DNA from: an uncultured Brachyspira sp.
Lineage (GTDB): Bacteria; Spirochaetota; Brachyspiria; Brachyspirales; Brachyspiraceae
NCBI GenBank assembly: GCA_934725525.1
Contig: CAKVCG010000001.1
Span: 1 to 43,783 of the forward strand
Reading direction: 5' to 3'
DNA: 43,783 nt
A program made the position numbers and the translations under genes. Below are positions 1 to 8,301 of the stretch, in pieces. Numbering within the stretch: the first letter of the stretch is position 1; each line of letters starts with the position of its first letter. Under the pieces are notes generated by a model. That model worked only from the letters and a program-made list of their open reading frames with translations. It was not told where the DNA came from and did not search any database.

Positions 1-675
1 TATGCGGGAAAAATTCTTATGTATTATAATCCGAGAGACGCTTTTGGAGTCGCTCAAGCTTATTTAAATTATTCTTTGAATACTAAAAAAGAAAGCGAAT
101 TAAGAGAATGCGCAAGAATCTTAAAAGAGCAAAAACCTTTGGTGCAAGCTTATGTGATGGATGAGATTTACGATAAAATGGAATCGGAAGAAGCGGCTAT
201 TGGCGTTTATTATGCGGGAGATTCTTTAACTATGATTGATAATAACGATAATTTGAATTTCGTTATTCCTCCAAAAGGCGCTAATCTTTTTGTGGACGCT
301 TTATGCATTCCCGAAAACGCTCAAAATGTTCAAGCTGCGGAACTTTACATTAATTTTTTATGCGAGGGAGAAGTTGCATTGGCGAATATTGAATATATAA
401 ATTATGCTTCGCCGAATAATGCAGCTTTAAAGATAATGAGCGAAGAGACGAAAAATAATAAAATAATTTATCCTCAAAGCGAGATATTGGATAATTGCGA
501 AGTTTACATAACATTGCCTGAAGAAACGAATCTTTTGATGGAAGAACTTTGGAATGAAATTTTATCAAACGACATTGCATATAGCGGTTGGGTTGTTCCT
601 TTATCGTTGGCGATTATAGTGGCTTTATGCATAGCGATAATCGTTTTGAGAAAGAAGAAAAAGAGAGAAAATTAA
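1..675 (+). CDS. potD: C-terminal part of spermidine/putrescine-type ABC substrate-binding protein (PotD family), with C-terminal TM helix
   Basis: The reading frame is open from base 1, so the gene starts outside the window; the first ATG at 19 is internal. The visible 224 codons match the C-terminal lobe of PotD-type periplasmic polyamine-binding proteins: a GVYYAGDS segment, then VIPPKGANLFVDALCIP, then INFLCEG and YASPNNAA, in the family order. PotD proteins deliver spermidine or putrescine to a PotABC importer. Unusually, the last 30 residues form a hydrophobic helix (WVVPLSLAIIVALCIAIIVL) followed by RKKKKREN, so the protein seems membrane-tethered at its C-terminus. It may be the end of a permease-binding protein fusion, which cannot be decided here. 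Family assignment is good; the exact substrate is inferred. Confidence 0.8.
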   Translation, partial: YAGKILMYYNPRDAFGVAQAYLNYSLNTKKESELRECARILKEQKPLVQAYVMDEIYDKMESEEAAIGVYYAGDSLTMIDNNDNLNFVIPPKGANLFVDALCIPENAQNVQAAELYINFLCEGEVALANIEYINYASPNNAALKIMSEETKNNKIIYPQSEILDNCEVYITLPEETNLLMEELWNEILSNDIAYSGWVVPLSLAIIVALCIAIIVLRKKKKREN

Positions 676-709
676 AATTCGTTTAGTTTTTTAATATTCG
701 CCTCTAAAA

Positions 710-737
710 TTGACAAATATATTTATTTAAGTATAAT
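710..737 (+). promoter_or_regulatory. Sigma-70-type promoter for smpB
   Basis: TTGACA at 710-715 and TATAAT at 732-737 are both perfect consensus hexamers with a 16-nt spacer. They lie 30 nt before the smpB ATG, so smpB is probably transcribed independently of the preceding transporter gene. Confidence 0.7.
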
Positions 738-766
738 TTTTTATCGAGTATAACGGAAAATAAATT

Positions 767-1249
767 ATGTCTAAAAAAAATAAAAAGGCAAAGAATAATA
801 ATATTTCATCGGGCGATATAGCTAAAAATAAAAAAGCGCTTTTTAATTACGAATTGCTTGAAAAATACGAAGCGGGAATAGTTTTGCTTGGAACGGAAGT
901 CAAATCTTTAAGAGAGCGAGCGGTGAATATGTCGGACAGTTATGCGTCTTTCAAAAAAGGCGAACTTTTTATAGTCAATATGCATATTTCTCCTTACCAT
1001 TTTGGGAACAGAAATAATCATGAACCTTTGCGCGAAAGAAAACTTTTAATGAAAAAACGGGAAATAAAAAGATTATTCGGAAAAGTTAAAGAGCAAGGAC
1101 TTACTCTTATTCCGATAAGTTTATATTTTAGCAAAGGAAAAGTAAAAGTCGAACTTGCGCTTGCCAAAGGAAAAAAATTGCATGACAAGAGAGAGACATT
1201 AAAAAGAAAAACTTTAGACAGAGAAATGGAAAGATATATTAAAAGATAA
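767..1249 (+). CDS. smpB: SsrA-binding protein SmpB
   Basis: This is the 160-aa SmpB that binds tmRNA and brings it to stalled ribosomes for trans-translation in the cytoplasm. The family signature is clear: NKKALFNYELLEKYEAGI, then GTEVKSLRE, NMSDSYASFKKGE and HISPYHFGN in the oligonucleotide-binding barrel, and the basic tail GKKLHDKRETLKRK, which in known SmpB proteins enters the decoding centre. The length is typical. A CGGA ribosome site precedes the ATG, and a perfect promoter lies at 710-737. The tmRNA gene itself is not in this window. Confidence 0.97.
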   Translation: MSKKNKKAKNNNISSGDIAKNKKALFNYELLEKYEAGIVLLGTEVKSLRERAVNMSDSYASFKKGELFIVNMHISPYHFGNRNNHEPLRERKLLMKKREIKRLFGKVKEQGLTLIPISLYFSKGKVKVELALAKGKKLHDKRETLKRKTLDREMERYIKR

Positions 1250-1267
1250 TTTTTTATTATTAAAATA

Positions 1268-1294
1268 TTGAAATACTTTTTAAGTCGCTATAAA
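1268..1294 (+). promoter_or_regulatory. Probable promoter for the 1325 gene
   Basis: TTGAAA (1268-1273) and TATAAA (1289-1294) are separated by 15 nt and end about 30 nt before the ATG at 1325. They suggest that the outer-membrane-like gene has its own promoter. Confidence 0.45.
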
Positions 1295-1324
1295 ATAATC
1301 AAGCTAAAAATGGAGCTATAAAAT

Positions 1325-2077
1325 ATGAAATTTAAATTAATAATACTATTTATAATAATTTATTCTAAGTTGTTTTCCGCTAATTTTGAATTTGCTTTTG
1401 GTGGAGGAGTAGGAGATTCTGCCGAATTTAGTTATGCATACGACCCCGCAACTAATGTTTGGTTATCAGAGTCAGGCTCAAGAATAGATAACGGTTTATC
1501 GGCAAGCGCTTTTATAGATATTGGAGCTAATTTTGAATTGCCAAATACAAATAGCGTTTTGAATAGCGTAAGCCTTTTATTTGAAACTGGATACCATTAT
1601 TATATGAGAGTTAGAACAAGATACGAGGATTATCCTGAATATAAGCATAGATTTTTCTATCACAATTTAATATTAGGAGTTATTACTAAACTCAATTTTA
1701 ATAATGATATTTCTTTTGGAATAGGAGCAGGAATTTACCTTCCGCTTTATAGCGAATCAAGTAAAAGAAGATATGAAGTAAATATAGGATTGGCAAGTTA
1801 TTATTATGATGGGTATAAAAAGTTTGACTTTAAAAAAATCTCATATATGTATAAAGTTCCTATTATGCCGTATATAAAACTAAATTTGGAAAGGAATTTC
1901 TATATATCAAAAAGATGGACTTTCAAATTTGGAGCAAATCTTATATATAACTTTGGTATGGAATTTGATATGGATAAATTAAAATCTGGTTCTTATAGCT
2001 ACGGATACGATAAATACAAATTCTCATCTTTATCGGGTGAAGTTTTTCTTGGTTTCAGTTTTGGAAGACCTAAATAA
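1325..2077 (+). CDS. Probable outer-membrane beta-barrel protein
   Basis: A 250-aa protein of no family I can name. It starts with a signal peptide (MKFKLIILFIIIYSKLFSA, cleavage expected near residue 19). The rest alternates short amphipathic strands rich in aromatic and glycine residues, for example FGGGVGDSAEF, HRFFYHNLILGVITKLNF and FGIGAGIYLPLYSES, and ends in SGEVFLGFSFGRPK. That pattern is typical of small outer-membrane barrels. TGGAG lies 9 nt before the ATG. It is convergent with the next gene. Surface exposure is an inference from strand pattern only. Confidence 0.6.
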   Translation: MKFKLIILFIIIYSKLFSANFEFAFGGGVGDSAEFSYAYDPATNVWLSESGSRIDNGLSASAFIDIGANFELPNTNSVLNSVSLLFETGYHYYMRVRTRYEDYPEYKHRFFYHNLILGVITKLNFNNDISFGIGAGIYLPLYSESSKRRYEVNIGLASYYYDGYKKFDFKKISYMYKVPIMPYIKLNLERNFYISKRWTFKFGANLIYNFGMEFDMDKLKSGSYSYGYDKYKFSSLSGEVFLGFSFGRPK

Positions 2078-2109
2078 AACATACAAATAGCTCTATAATT
2101 AATGCGTTT

Positions 2110-2991
2110 TTATACCGTTATTAATTTTATACCATAAATATTCGCAAGTTCTTCGTATTTCTTATTACAAATATTTTTATCTCCAATCGAACTGCTGCAA
2201 TTTTGCATAAAATAAATTTTTTCGGTTATATCTTTTTCGGATTTATAAATTTCGCAAAACTGTTTAATCGTTTCGTAAACGCAATAATCTTTCGCCTCTC
2301 CGCAAACGAATATTTTTTCGTAATCTTTAATCTCTTTTATCCAATCGTTATTATAATTATTTTTTCCCGTCAATACTTCGGGTTTTATCGCTCCATACAT
2401 TTCGGTAAATTTATCCGTTCCTTTTATTATTTTATTTATAGAAGTTTTTTTCGAGGCTTCAAAAAACGCGAGAATATTTGAAAGTTGTTTTTCAATTAGC
2501 CATCCGTCCGTTCCGTAAATGCAATGATAAGTCCAAACGATTAAATTTTGACTTCCTTGTTCTTTTAATTTTTTGACATAATCGGTTTGAATATCTTTAT
2601 AAACGGGAATGACTTCTTTGTTTTCTATTTTTTCCAAAGTTATTTCTGTAAATGGTTTGACATATTCGCCCATTGGAGTTTTCCATAAAAAAGGATGAAA
2701 AATCGAATCGTAGCTATGAGTGTCGATTGTCGTATAAATCGCGGATAAATTTTCCATATTATCGTAAATAAATTTTATTATTCTTTTTATATCTTCAGTT
2801 GCTCCGCTCACGGCTAAAGCTCCTTTTTCCATGTCGATAAAATCTCTTTGAGCGTCTATTATAAGAAGCGCTTCGTTTTTCTTATTTTTAATCTTAACGG
2901 AAGAAGCAAAATTATAAATCTCGTTTTGATTTATAGGATTTTCTTCTTTTCCAATATATTTTTCGTTTACGATATTTTTCAAATCAATCAT
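2110..2991 (-). CDS. Isochorismatase-like cysteine hydrolase (nicotinamidase-like)
   Basis: Cysteine hydrolase of the nicotinamidase/isochorismatase superfamily, 293 aa. The parts of the family active site are present: Asp in LLIIDAQRDF, the metal-site region TTIDTHSYDSIFHPFLW, WTYHCIYGTDGW, and the nucleophile Cys in GEAKDYCV. Nicotinamidases convert nicotinamide to nicotinate for NAD salvage, but at 293 aa this is longer than PncA (about 190-215 aa) and the substrate is uncertain. I place the start at the ATG at 2991 because GAGGG sits 7 nt upstream; an in-frame TTG at 3006 would overlap that site. The gene diverges from the substrate-binding lipoprotein at 3147 across a 32-bp palindrome. 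Confidence 0.75.
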   Translation of the reverse strand: MIDLKNIVNEKYIGKEENPINQNEIYNFASSVKIKNKKNEALLIIDAQRDFIDMEKGALAVSGATEDIKRIIKFIYDNMENLSAIYTTIDTHSYDSIFHPFLWKTPMGEYVKPFTEITLEKIENKEVIPVYKDIQTDYVKKLKEQGSQNLIVWTYHCIYGTDGWLIEKQLSNILAFFEASKKTSINKIIKGTDKFTEMYGAIKPEVLTGKNNYNNDWIKEIKDYEKIFVCGEAKDYCVYETIKQFCEIYKSEKDITEKIYFMQNCSSSIGDKNICNKKYEELANIYGIKLITV

Positions 2992-3027
2992 AAAAATTTC
3001 CCTCAATTCGTTTTAATTTATTATAAA

Positions 3028-3033
3028 ATTATA
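3028..3033 (-). promoter_or_regulatory. Extended -10 for the cysteine hydrolase gene
   Basis: On the minus strand TGGTATAAT forms an extended -10 (TATAAT at 3033-3028), about 36 nt before the ATG at 2991. The -35 region would fall inside the palindrome at 3038-3069, so a protein bound there could block this promoter. Confidence 0.5.
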
Positions 3034-3037
3034 CCAT

Positions 3038-3069
3038 AAATAACAATGAGTTTAAACCCATTGTTATTT
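3038..3069. promoter_or_regulatory. 32-bp near-perfect palindrome, operator candidate
   Basis: The left half AAATAACAATGAG and right half CCCATTGTTATTT flank a TTTAAA centre; only one symmetric pair mismatches. It lies between two divergent genes, covers the -35 of the minus-strand promoter and ends 11 nt before the plus-strand -35. It is not placed as a terminator, since both flanking genes start here. The half sequence AATAACAATGGGTT recurs at 39951-39964, so it may instead derive from a dispersed repeat. Confidence 0.5.
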
Positions 3070-3080
3070 AATTAAAAAAT

Positions 3081-3109
3081 TTGACTTTATTATTACAATA
3101 TTATATTAT
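3081..3109 (+). promoter_or_regulatory. Promoter for the substrate-binding lipoprotein gene
   Basis: TTGACT (3081-3086) and TATTAT (3104-3109) are separated by 17 nt. They lie 38 nt before the ATG at 3147 and just downstream of the palindrome. Confidence 0.5.
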
Positions 3110-3146
3110 TCTAAAAACAGTAACTTTATTAATGAAAGGAGAGAAT

Positions 3147-4082
3147 ATGAAAAATATAATAACCATATTATCTATAATTTTACTCGCTATATCTTGTTCA
3201 AAAAGTCAATCTTCGGCTTATAAAATCGGAATATTGCAATTAGTCGAGCATCCCGCGTTGGACGATGCGAATAGAGGTTTTGTTGACGGATTAAAAGAAG
3301 AAGGCTTCGAGGACGGAAAAAATTTGATTATAGATTATCAAAACGCCCAAGGAGAGCAGGCAAATTGTATAACTATCTCTCAAAAATTTATTAATGACAG
3401 AAGCGATTTGATATTGGCTATAGCGACTCCAGCCGCTCAAGCGATTGCAAATCTCACAAAAGACATTCCAATACTTATTACTGCCGTTACAGACCCAGCG
3501 GACTCTAAATTGGTTGCAGATAATAACGTTCCCGGAGGAAATGTTACAGGAACTTCCGATTTGACTCCCGTTAGCGAACAGATGGATTTGCTTAAAAAAT
3601 TGATTCCAAATGCGAGAAGAGTGGCTTTTTTATACAATTCGAGCGAGCAGAATTCAAAATTTCAAGTCGATATTGCAAGAAAGAAAGCGGAAGAAATCGG
3701 ATTAATTACAAGAGATGCCACAATAACTAATCCGAACGAAATTCAGCAAGTCGTTCAAAATTTAATAGGAAAAGTTGACGCTATTTATGTTCCAACCGAC
3801 AATATGGTATCCGCTGGAATGCCTACTGTCGCGTCTATTACCGAACCTGCGAGAATACCGATTATATGCGGAGAAGAGGGAATGCTTCCAAGAGGAGGTT
3901 TGGCTACTTACGGAATCAATTATTACGAGCTTGGAAAATTAACTTCAAAACAAGCGGTAAAAATATTGAAAGGAGAATCGAAACCCGCCGATATGCCGAT
4001 AGAATATTTGCAAAATTTATCGTTAAAAATAAACACTAATGCAGCGCAAAAATTGGGAATCGTAATTCCTACGGATTTATAA
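3147..4082 (+). CDS. ABC transporter substrate-binding lipoprotein (ABC_sub_bind / TrpX-like family)
   Basis: A 311-aa periplasmic binding protein. The start at 3147 follows AAAGGAGAG and gives a lipoprotein signal peptide with a lipobox ending at Cys (ILLAISC). The mature part has the family landmarks: KIGILQLVEHPALDDANRGF, ATPAAQAIAN, TAVTDPADSKLV, GGNVTGTSDLTPV, FLYNSSEQNSK, IYVPTDNMV and GGLATYGINYYELG. Members of this family (TrpX, YtoQ-like) bind tryptophan or related small molecules for an ABC importer. No permease or ATPase gene is next to it, so the partner must lie elsewhere. The substrate is not determinable from sequence alone. Confidence 0.85.
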   Translation: MKNIITILSIILLAISCSKSQSSAYKIGILQLVEHPALDDANRGFVDGLKEEGFEDGKNLIIDYQNAQGEQANCITISQKFINDRSDLILAIATPAAQAIANLTKDIPILITAVTDPADSKLVADNNVPGGNVTGTSDLTPVSEQMDLLKKLIPNARRVAFLYNSSEQNSKFQVDIARKKAEEIGLITRDATITNPNEIQQVVQNLIGKVDAIYVPTDNMVSAGMPTVASITEPARIPIICGEEGMLPRGGLATYGINYYELGKLTSKQAVKILKGESKPADMPIEYLQNLSLKINTNAAQKLGIVIPTDL

Positions 4083-4100
4083 AATAGAAAATAATTTTAT

Positions 4101-4136
4101 AAAAAGCTCGTATTAATTTTAATATGGGCTTTTTTA
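4101..4136 (+). terminator. Rho-independent terminator after the binding-protein gene
   Basis: AAAAGCTCGTATTAA pairs with TTAATATGGGCTTTT (13 Watson-Crick and 2 G-U pairs) around a short T loop and runs into a T tract. It ends the 3147-4082 gene before truA. Confidence 0.75.
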
Positions 4137-4169
4137 TTTTTAATAATTTTAAATTAAAATCTAAATAAA

Positions 4170-4916
4170 ATGTTTAATATAAAAATAATAATTCAATATG
4201 ACGGCACGGATTTTTGCGGATGGCAGATACAACCTAATTTAAGAACCGTTCAAGGAGAAATATTTAAAGCCGTTCAAAAAATCTATTCGGAGAAAATAAC
4301 TATTTACGGATGCGGAAGAACGGACGCGGGAGTTCATGCGCTTGGGCAAGTTGCGAATTTTAGAGTTCAAAAAATGCTTGTCCCGATAGATAGAGTTCAT
4401 ATAGCTTTGAATTCTTGTTTGCCGAAAGATATAAGAATAATATCGGCGGAGATTATGCCAGAAAATTTCAACGCTCGAACTTCGGCTAATTTTAGAGAAT
4501 ATTTATATATTGTTTATAACGGCGACATTTCCCATCCGTTTTACGAAAGATACGCTTGGTTTTATAGAAAAAATATTATAAACGAAAAATTGATTAACGA
4601 ATACGCTAAATATTTAATAGGCGAACATAATTTTACTTCGTTTTGCTCTACCGAAGACGAAAACGATTCAAAATTTCGATATATAGAGAGAGTTTTTGCG
4701 ATAAGAAAAAAAGACATCGTATATTTGGCAATAAGGGGAAACGCGTTTTTGTATAATATGGTTAGAATTATAGTTGGCACTTTAATTGAAGGACAGAGAA
4801 AAAATAAACCGATAAATTTTATAGAAGAGATAATAAAAGAAGAGGACAGAACTAAAGCTTTGGTTACCGCCCCAGCGCATGGATTATATTTTAGAAAGGC
4901 GTTTTTTGTTAATTAA
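4170..4916 (+). CDS. truA: tRNA pseudouridine(38-40) synthase TruA
   Basis: TruA, 248 aa, converts uridines 38-40 of the tRNA anticodon stem-loop to pseudouridine. The catalytic motif GCGRTDAGVHALGQVANF is present with the nucleophile Asp52. Other family blocks are IQYDGTDFCGWQ at the N-terminus, FNARTSANFREYLYIV, the GEHNFTSFCS segment and FLYNMVRIIVGTL. Length is normal. The ATG has no strong Shine-Dalgarno sequence. A terminator precedes it, so a promoter within 4137-4169 is expected, though I cannot pick one with confidence. Confidence 0.97.
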   Translation: MFNIKIIIQYDGTDFCGWQIQPNLRTVQGEIFKAVQKIYSEKITIYGCGRTDAGVHALGQVANFRVQKMLVPIDRVHIALNSCLPKDIRIISAEIMPENFNARTSANFREYLYIVYNGDISHPFYERYAWFYRKNIINEKLINEYAKYLIGEHNFTSFCSTEDENDSKFRYIERVFAIRKKDIVYLAIRGNAFLYNMVRIIVGTLIEGQRKNKPINFIEEIIKEEDRTKALVTAPAHGLYFRKAFFVN

Positions 4917-4955
4917 AGTTCTATAATAAATAAATAAGATATTAATAATTGTTAT

Positions 4956-6593
4956 CTATCCTTCGCTCGCTTTTGTGAGTAATTCGACTATACTATCATA
5001 ACCTCTTTCTTGAGCGTATATTAAAGCGGTTTTTCCATAATAATCTTTTATATCTATATCAGCTTTTAAATCTATAAGCATTTGCACAGCTTGTTCATAA
5101 CCATTAACCGCCGCAAAAAATAAAGCCGTATATCCAACTCTGTTTTGGGTGTCTATATTAGAACCGTTTTTATTTAACATACTGATGACTTTATCGTTTC
5201 CTTTACCCGCCGCATACATTAAGGCGGTGTTTCCATAATAATCTTTTATATCTATATTTGCTTTAGCGTCTATTAAAGTTTTCACTATTTTATCGTATCC
5301 GTTCATAGCCGCAAAAATCAATGCAGTTACTCCTATATTGTTTTGAGCATTCAAATCGGCGTTTGAATTTATAAACATATTAATCAAAACGGATTTATTA
5401 TTAAAAGTGGAATACATTAAAGCGGTGTTTCCGTCTCTATCTTTAGCGTTAATATTTGCCTTCAAATTAATAAGAGCTTGAACCATTTCTTTATGCCCGT
5501 TAATAGAAGCTAAAATTAAAGGAGTTCTTCCTTCGTTATTTGTCGAATCAATATTTATAGAATTAGTGAATAAAGGAAGCATATTTACTCTGTTATTATA
5601 GGCGGCATACATAAAAGAATCGTTTCCGTTTATATCTTTCATTTTAATATTCGCTCCGTTTTGTATAAGCATATCCGCAGTGGCATAACTTCCTTTATAG
5701 GCCGCGAACATTAAAGCCGTAAACCCGTCCGATTTTTTTTCGTTAATATTGGCTCCCGCGTCTATAAGCAATTTTAAAACATTTGTATAATTATTAAAAG
5801 AAGCATACATTAAAGGAGTATTTCCATTCATGTCTTTAATATTTATATTGGCTCCAGAATCTATAAGTAATTTCGCTACATTATAACTTCCTTTATAAGC
5901 CGCGAAAGTTAAAGCGGTAAAACCATCTTTATTTTTTACATTAATATCTGCTTTTGTATCTATTATCGCTTTTGCCAAATCGTAATTATCGTTATAAGCA
6001 AGATTCATTAAAATAGTATTCCCTTTATCGTCTTTAATATTTATATTAGCCCCAGCTCCTATAAGTAATTTCGCTATTTCATTATTACGATTATTTAAAG
6101 CGTAATTTAAAGCTGTAAGTCCTTCTTTATTTTTAACATTAATATTTGCCTTATTTTTTATCAAAGTTTCCGTTAATTGTCTGTTTTTATTAATAGCTGC
6201 GAGTATTAAAGGGGTATTCCCGTTTGTATCTTTTGTTTCAACATCGGCTCCAGCCTCTATAATCATATTTAGTATTCTATTATTCCTATTTGTTAAAGAA
6301 TAAGTTAAGGCGGAGTTTCCTTCGTTATTTTTAGCATTAACATTCGCTTTTGCTTCTATTAAGGCTTGAACCATTTGCTGATTCTTTCTTATTACTGCGA
6401 GTATTAAAGGGGTATTCCCGTTTGCATCTTGTATATTGACATTAAAATCTTCTTGTGAGATTAATTTTCTTATCTCTTGAGTATTATTTGCTCTTATCAA
6501 TGCAAAAATATCGGCATTATTATTTTCTTGCGCCGTTAATATAATCGCAAATGCCATAATTATAATAAAAACAATTTTTATCATTTTTTTCAT
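4956..6593 (-). CDS. Secreted ankyrin-repeat protein (about 15 repeats)
   Basis: A 545-aa protein with a signal peptide (MKKMIKIVFIIIMAFAIILTAQ) followed by an almost unbroken solenoid of 33-residue ankyrin repeats. The repeats have the usual form, for example DANGNTPLILAVIRKNQQMVQALI and DKDGFTALTFAAYKGS-like units, with NVAKLLIDSGANINIKD ends. Ankyrin repeats are protein-binding scaffolds; here they act outside the cytoplasm, probably in the periplasm. The DNA of several units is nearly repeated, so copy number could vary by recombination. I chose the ATG at 6593 because it begins the signal peptide; an in-frame ATG at 6635 would place the start just after the -10. A second ankyrin protein lies at 15386. 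Confidence 0.9.
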   Translation of the reverse strand: MKKMIKIVFIIIMAFAIILTAQENNNADIFALIRANNTQEIRKLISQEDFNVNIQDANGNTPLILAVIRKNQQMVQALIEAKANVNAKNNEGNSALTYSLTNRNNRILNMIIEAGADVETKDTNGNTPLILAAINKNRQLTETLIKNKANINVKNKEGLTALNYALNNRNNEIAKLLIGAGANINIKDDKGNTILMNLAYNDNYDLAKAIIDTKADINVKNKDGFTALTFAAYKGSYNVAKLLIDSGANINIKDMNGNTPLMYASFNNYTNVLKLLIDAGANINEKKSDGFTALMFAAYKGSYATADMLIQNGANIKMKDINGNDSFMYAAYNNRVNMLPLFTNSINIDSTNNEGRTPLILASINGHKEMVQALINLKANINAKDRDGNTALMYSTFNNKSVLINMFINSNADLNAQNNIGVTALIFAAMNGYDKIVKTLIDAKANIDIKDYYGNTALMYAAGKGNDKVISMLNKNGSNIDTQNRVGYTALFFAAVNGYEQAVQMLIDLKADIDIKDYYGKTALIYAQERGYDSIVELLTKASEG

Positions 6594-6626
6594 AATAAAT
6601 ACTCGCTTATAAAAACTTTTACTTAT

Positions 6627-6654
6627 ATAATACAATAAAAAAATAAAATTTCAA
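6627..6654 (-). promoter_or_regulatory. Promoter of the ankyrin gene
   Basis: On the minus strand TTGAAA (6654-6649) and TATTAT (6632-6627) are separated by 16 nt, about 33 nt before the ATG at 6593. This supports the shorter start. Confidence 0.6.
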
Positions 6655-6722
6655 TAAATTTATTACGATGAATTTATTTTTTTTGTTATAAAAAAATTAA
6701 ATTTGGTAATATAATTAAACTC

Positions 6723-6750
6723 TTGACAAATATAAAAACAATGTTATACT
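6723..6750 (+). promoter_or_regulatory. Promoter of the first MATE gene
   Basis: TTGACA (6723-6728), a 16-nt spacer and TATACT (6745-6750) lie 55 nt before the ATG at 6806, leaving an untranslated leader of roughly 48 nt. Confidence 0.65.
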
Positions 6751-6805
6751 CGCAAATTCAAAATTTTTAATTTTATACTATATTTTATTTGGTTAAAGTA
6801 TTATT

Positions 6806-8197
6806 ATGAACGACAGTTTAAATTATTCAAAAAATAAAATATTCGGAAATTGGGATTTTTATAAATTATGCATTTCTGTAGCAGTTCCCGTTATGGCTCA
6901 ACAATTAATAATGGGAATGGTTTCGCTTATAGACAATTTTATGGTTGCGGGACTTGGCGATATAAAAATGGCGGCGGTTAATGTTGCAAATCAATTAAAT
7001 TTTATATATTTGGTTTTATTATATACTTTCTACGGAGCTGGCGGAATATATATGGCTCAAAATAGCGGAGCAGATAATCAAGAAGGAATGCAACAGGCTT
7101 TTAGATTTAAAGTAATACTTCCGTTTATAATTTCAGTTATATATATGATTTTAATGCTAATAAATCCCGAAATTTTTATGCGACTTCTTACGCAAGGAAA
7201 TCATGCTCAAAAAGAAATATTAGAATCTAGTTCAAAATATATGAAAATAATAGCGTTTACATTTATTCCAATTTCAATTTCGGGAGCTATAGGAAGTTCT
7301 TATAGAGAAATTGGAAAGCCTCATATTCCTTTAGTAATATCGGTTATAGCGACAGCATGCAATACTTTTGGAAATTGGATTTTAATTTATGGAAATTTAG
7401 GCGCTCCGAAACTTGAAGAAACGGGAGCGGCGATTGCGACTTTAATAGCAAGAATATTAGAAATGGCGATTTTTATAATATATATTAAATTGCATAAAGA
7501 AAAATTTTATGTTAGAACGAGAGAAATATTAAAAGTTAAAATTGGCGTTTTTGTCGATATGGTTAATAAATCGAGCCTCATATTTTTAAGCGAAATTAGT
7601 TGGGGATTAAGCGAAATGTTTATGACGGCGCTTTATAATAGCAGAGGCGGAGCGGAAACGGTTGCGGGAATGGCTTCGGGTTTTACGATTGCAAATATAT
7701 TTTATTTGGTATTTCAAGGAGTTCATGTAGCGTCTATGGTTATTGTTGGCGGAACTTTAGGAAGAGGAGAACTTAAAGAAGCTAAAGATAAGGCAAAATG
7801 GATAATGAACGGTTCTATAATAGCGGGTTTAATAGTCGGATTAATAGAAATGTCTTCAATATTTTTGATTCCTTTTATATTTTCAAAACTTACTGTTAAC
7901 GCTCAAGCGATTACAAGAAATTTAGTAATATTGATTTCATGCTATATGCCCGTATGGACTTATATTAACTCTCAATTTTCTGTTTCAAGAGCGGGCGGAG
8001 ACGCTTTATTTGGCTTTGCGGTTGATGTTCCCGTATCTTTATTTTTATTCGCTCCTGCGGCTTTAATTTTGGCTAAATTTACTTCGGTTGGTCCTGTAGC
8101 TATGTTTGGAATAGCAAAATTAACAGATTTTATAAAGATAACGATTGGCATTATAATGCTTAAAAAAGAAAGATGGGTGAAAAAATTAACCGATTAA
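6806..8197 (+). CDS. MATE family efflux transporter
   Basis: A 463-aa inner-membrane protein with about 12 hydrophobic helices in two homologous halves, the MATE layout. Family markers include AVPVMAQQLIMGMVSLIDNFMVAGLGD near the start, ANQLNFIYLV, GAPKLEETGAAIATLIAR and, in the second half, VAGMASGFTIANIF. MATE proteins export cationic drugs or metabolites against Na+ or H+ gradients. The ATG lacks a recognisable Shine-Dalgarno sequence. It stands alone, with its own promoter. It is only distantly related to the second MATE protein at 23971, which begins with a different N-terminal motif. Confidence 0.92.
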   Translation: MNDSLNYSKNKIFGNWDFYKLCISVAVPVMAQQLIMGMVSLIDNFMVAGLGDIKMAAVNVANQLNFIYLVLLYTFYGAGGIYMAQNSGADNQEGMQQAFRFKVILPFIISVIYMILMLINPEIFMRLLTQGNHAQKEILESSSKYMKIIAFTFIPISISGAIGSSYREIGKPHIPLVISVIATACNTFGNWILIYGNLGAPKLEETGAAIATLIARILEMAIFIIYIKLHKEKFYVRTREILKVKIGVFVDMVNKSSLIFLSEISWGLSEMFMTALYNSRGGAETVAGMASGFTIANIFYLVFQGVHVASMVIVGGTLGRGELKEAKDKAKWIMNGSIIAGLIVGLIEMSSIFLIPFIFSKLTVNAQAITRNLVILISCYMPVWTYINSQFSVSRAGGDALFGFAVDVPVSLFLFAPAALILAKFTSVGPVAMFGIAKLTDFIKITIGIIMLKKERWVKKLTD

Positions 8198-8301
8198 TTA
8201 TGTAAATATTTTTATAAACGCTTTAATTATAAATTCCGATAATATAAACGATATTTTATTTTTTATAAAAATTTTTTAGACGAATTTTGTGGCGGATTAA
8301 T

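Noticed and set aside
676..766. A tmRNA gene next to smpB
   Set aside because: The gap is only 91 nt, holds a promoter, and shows no tRNA-like ends or tag-peptide frame.
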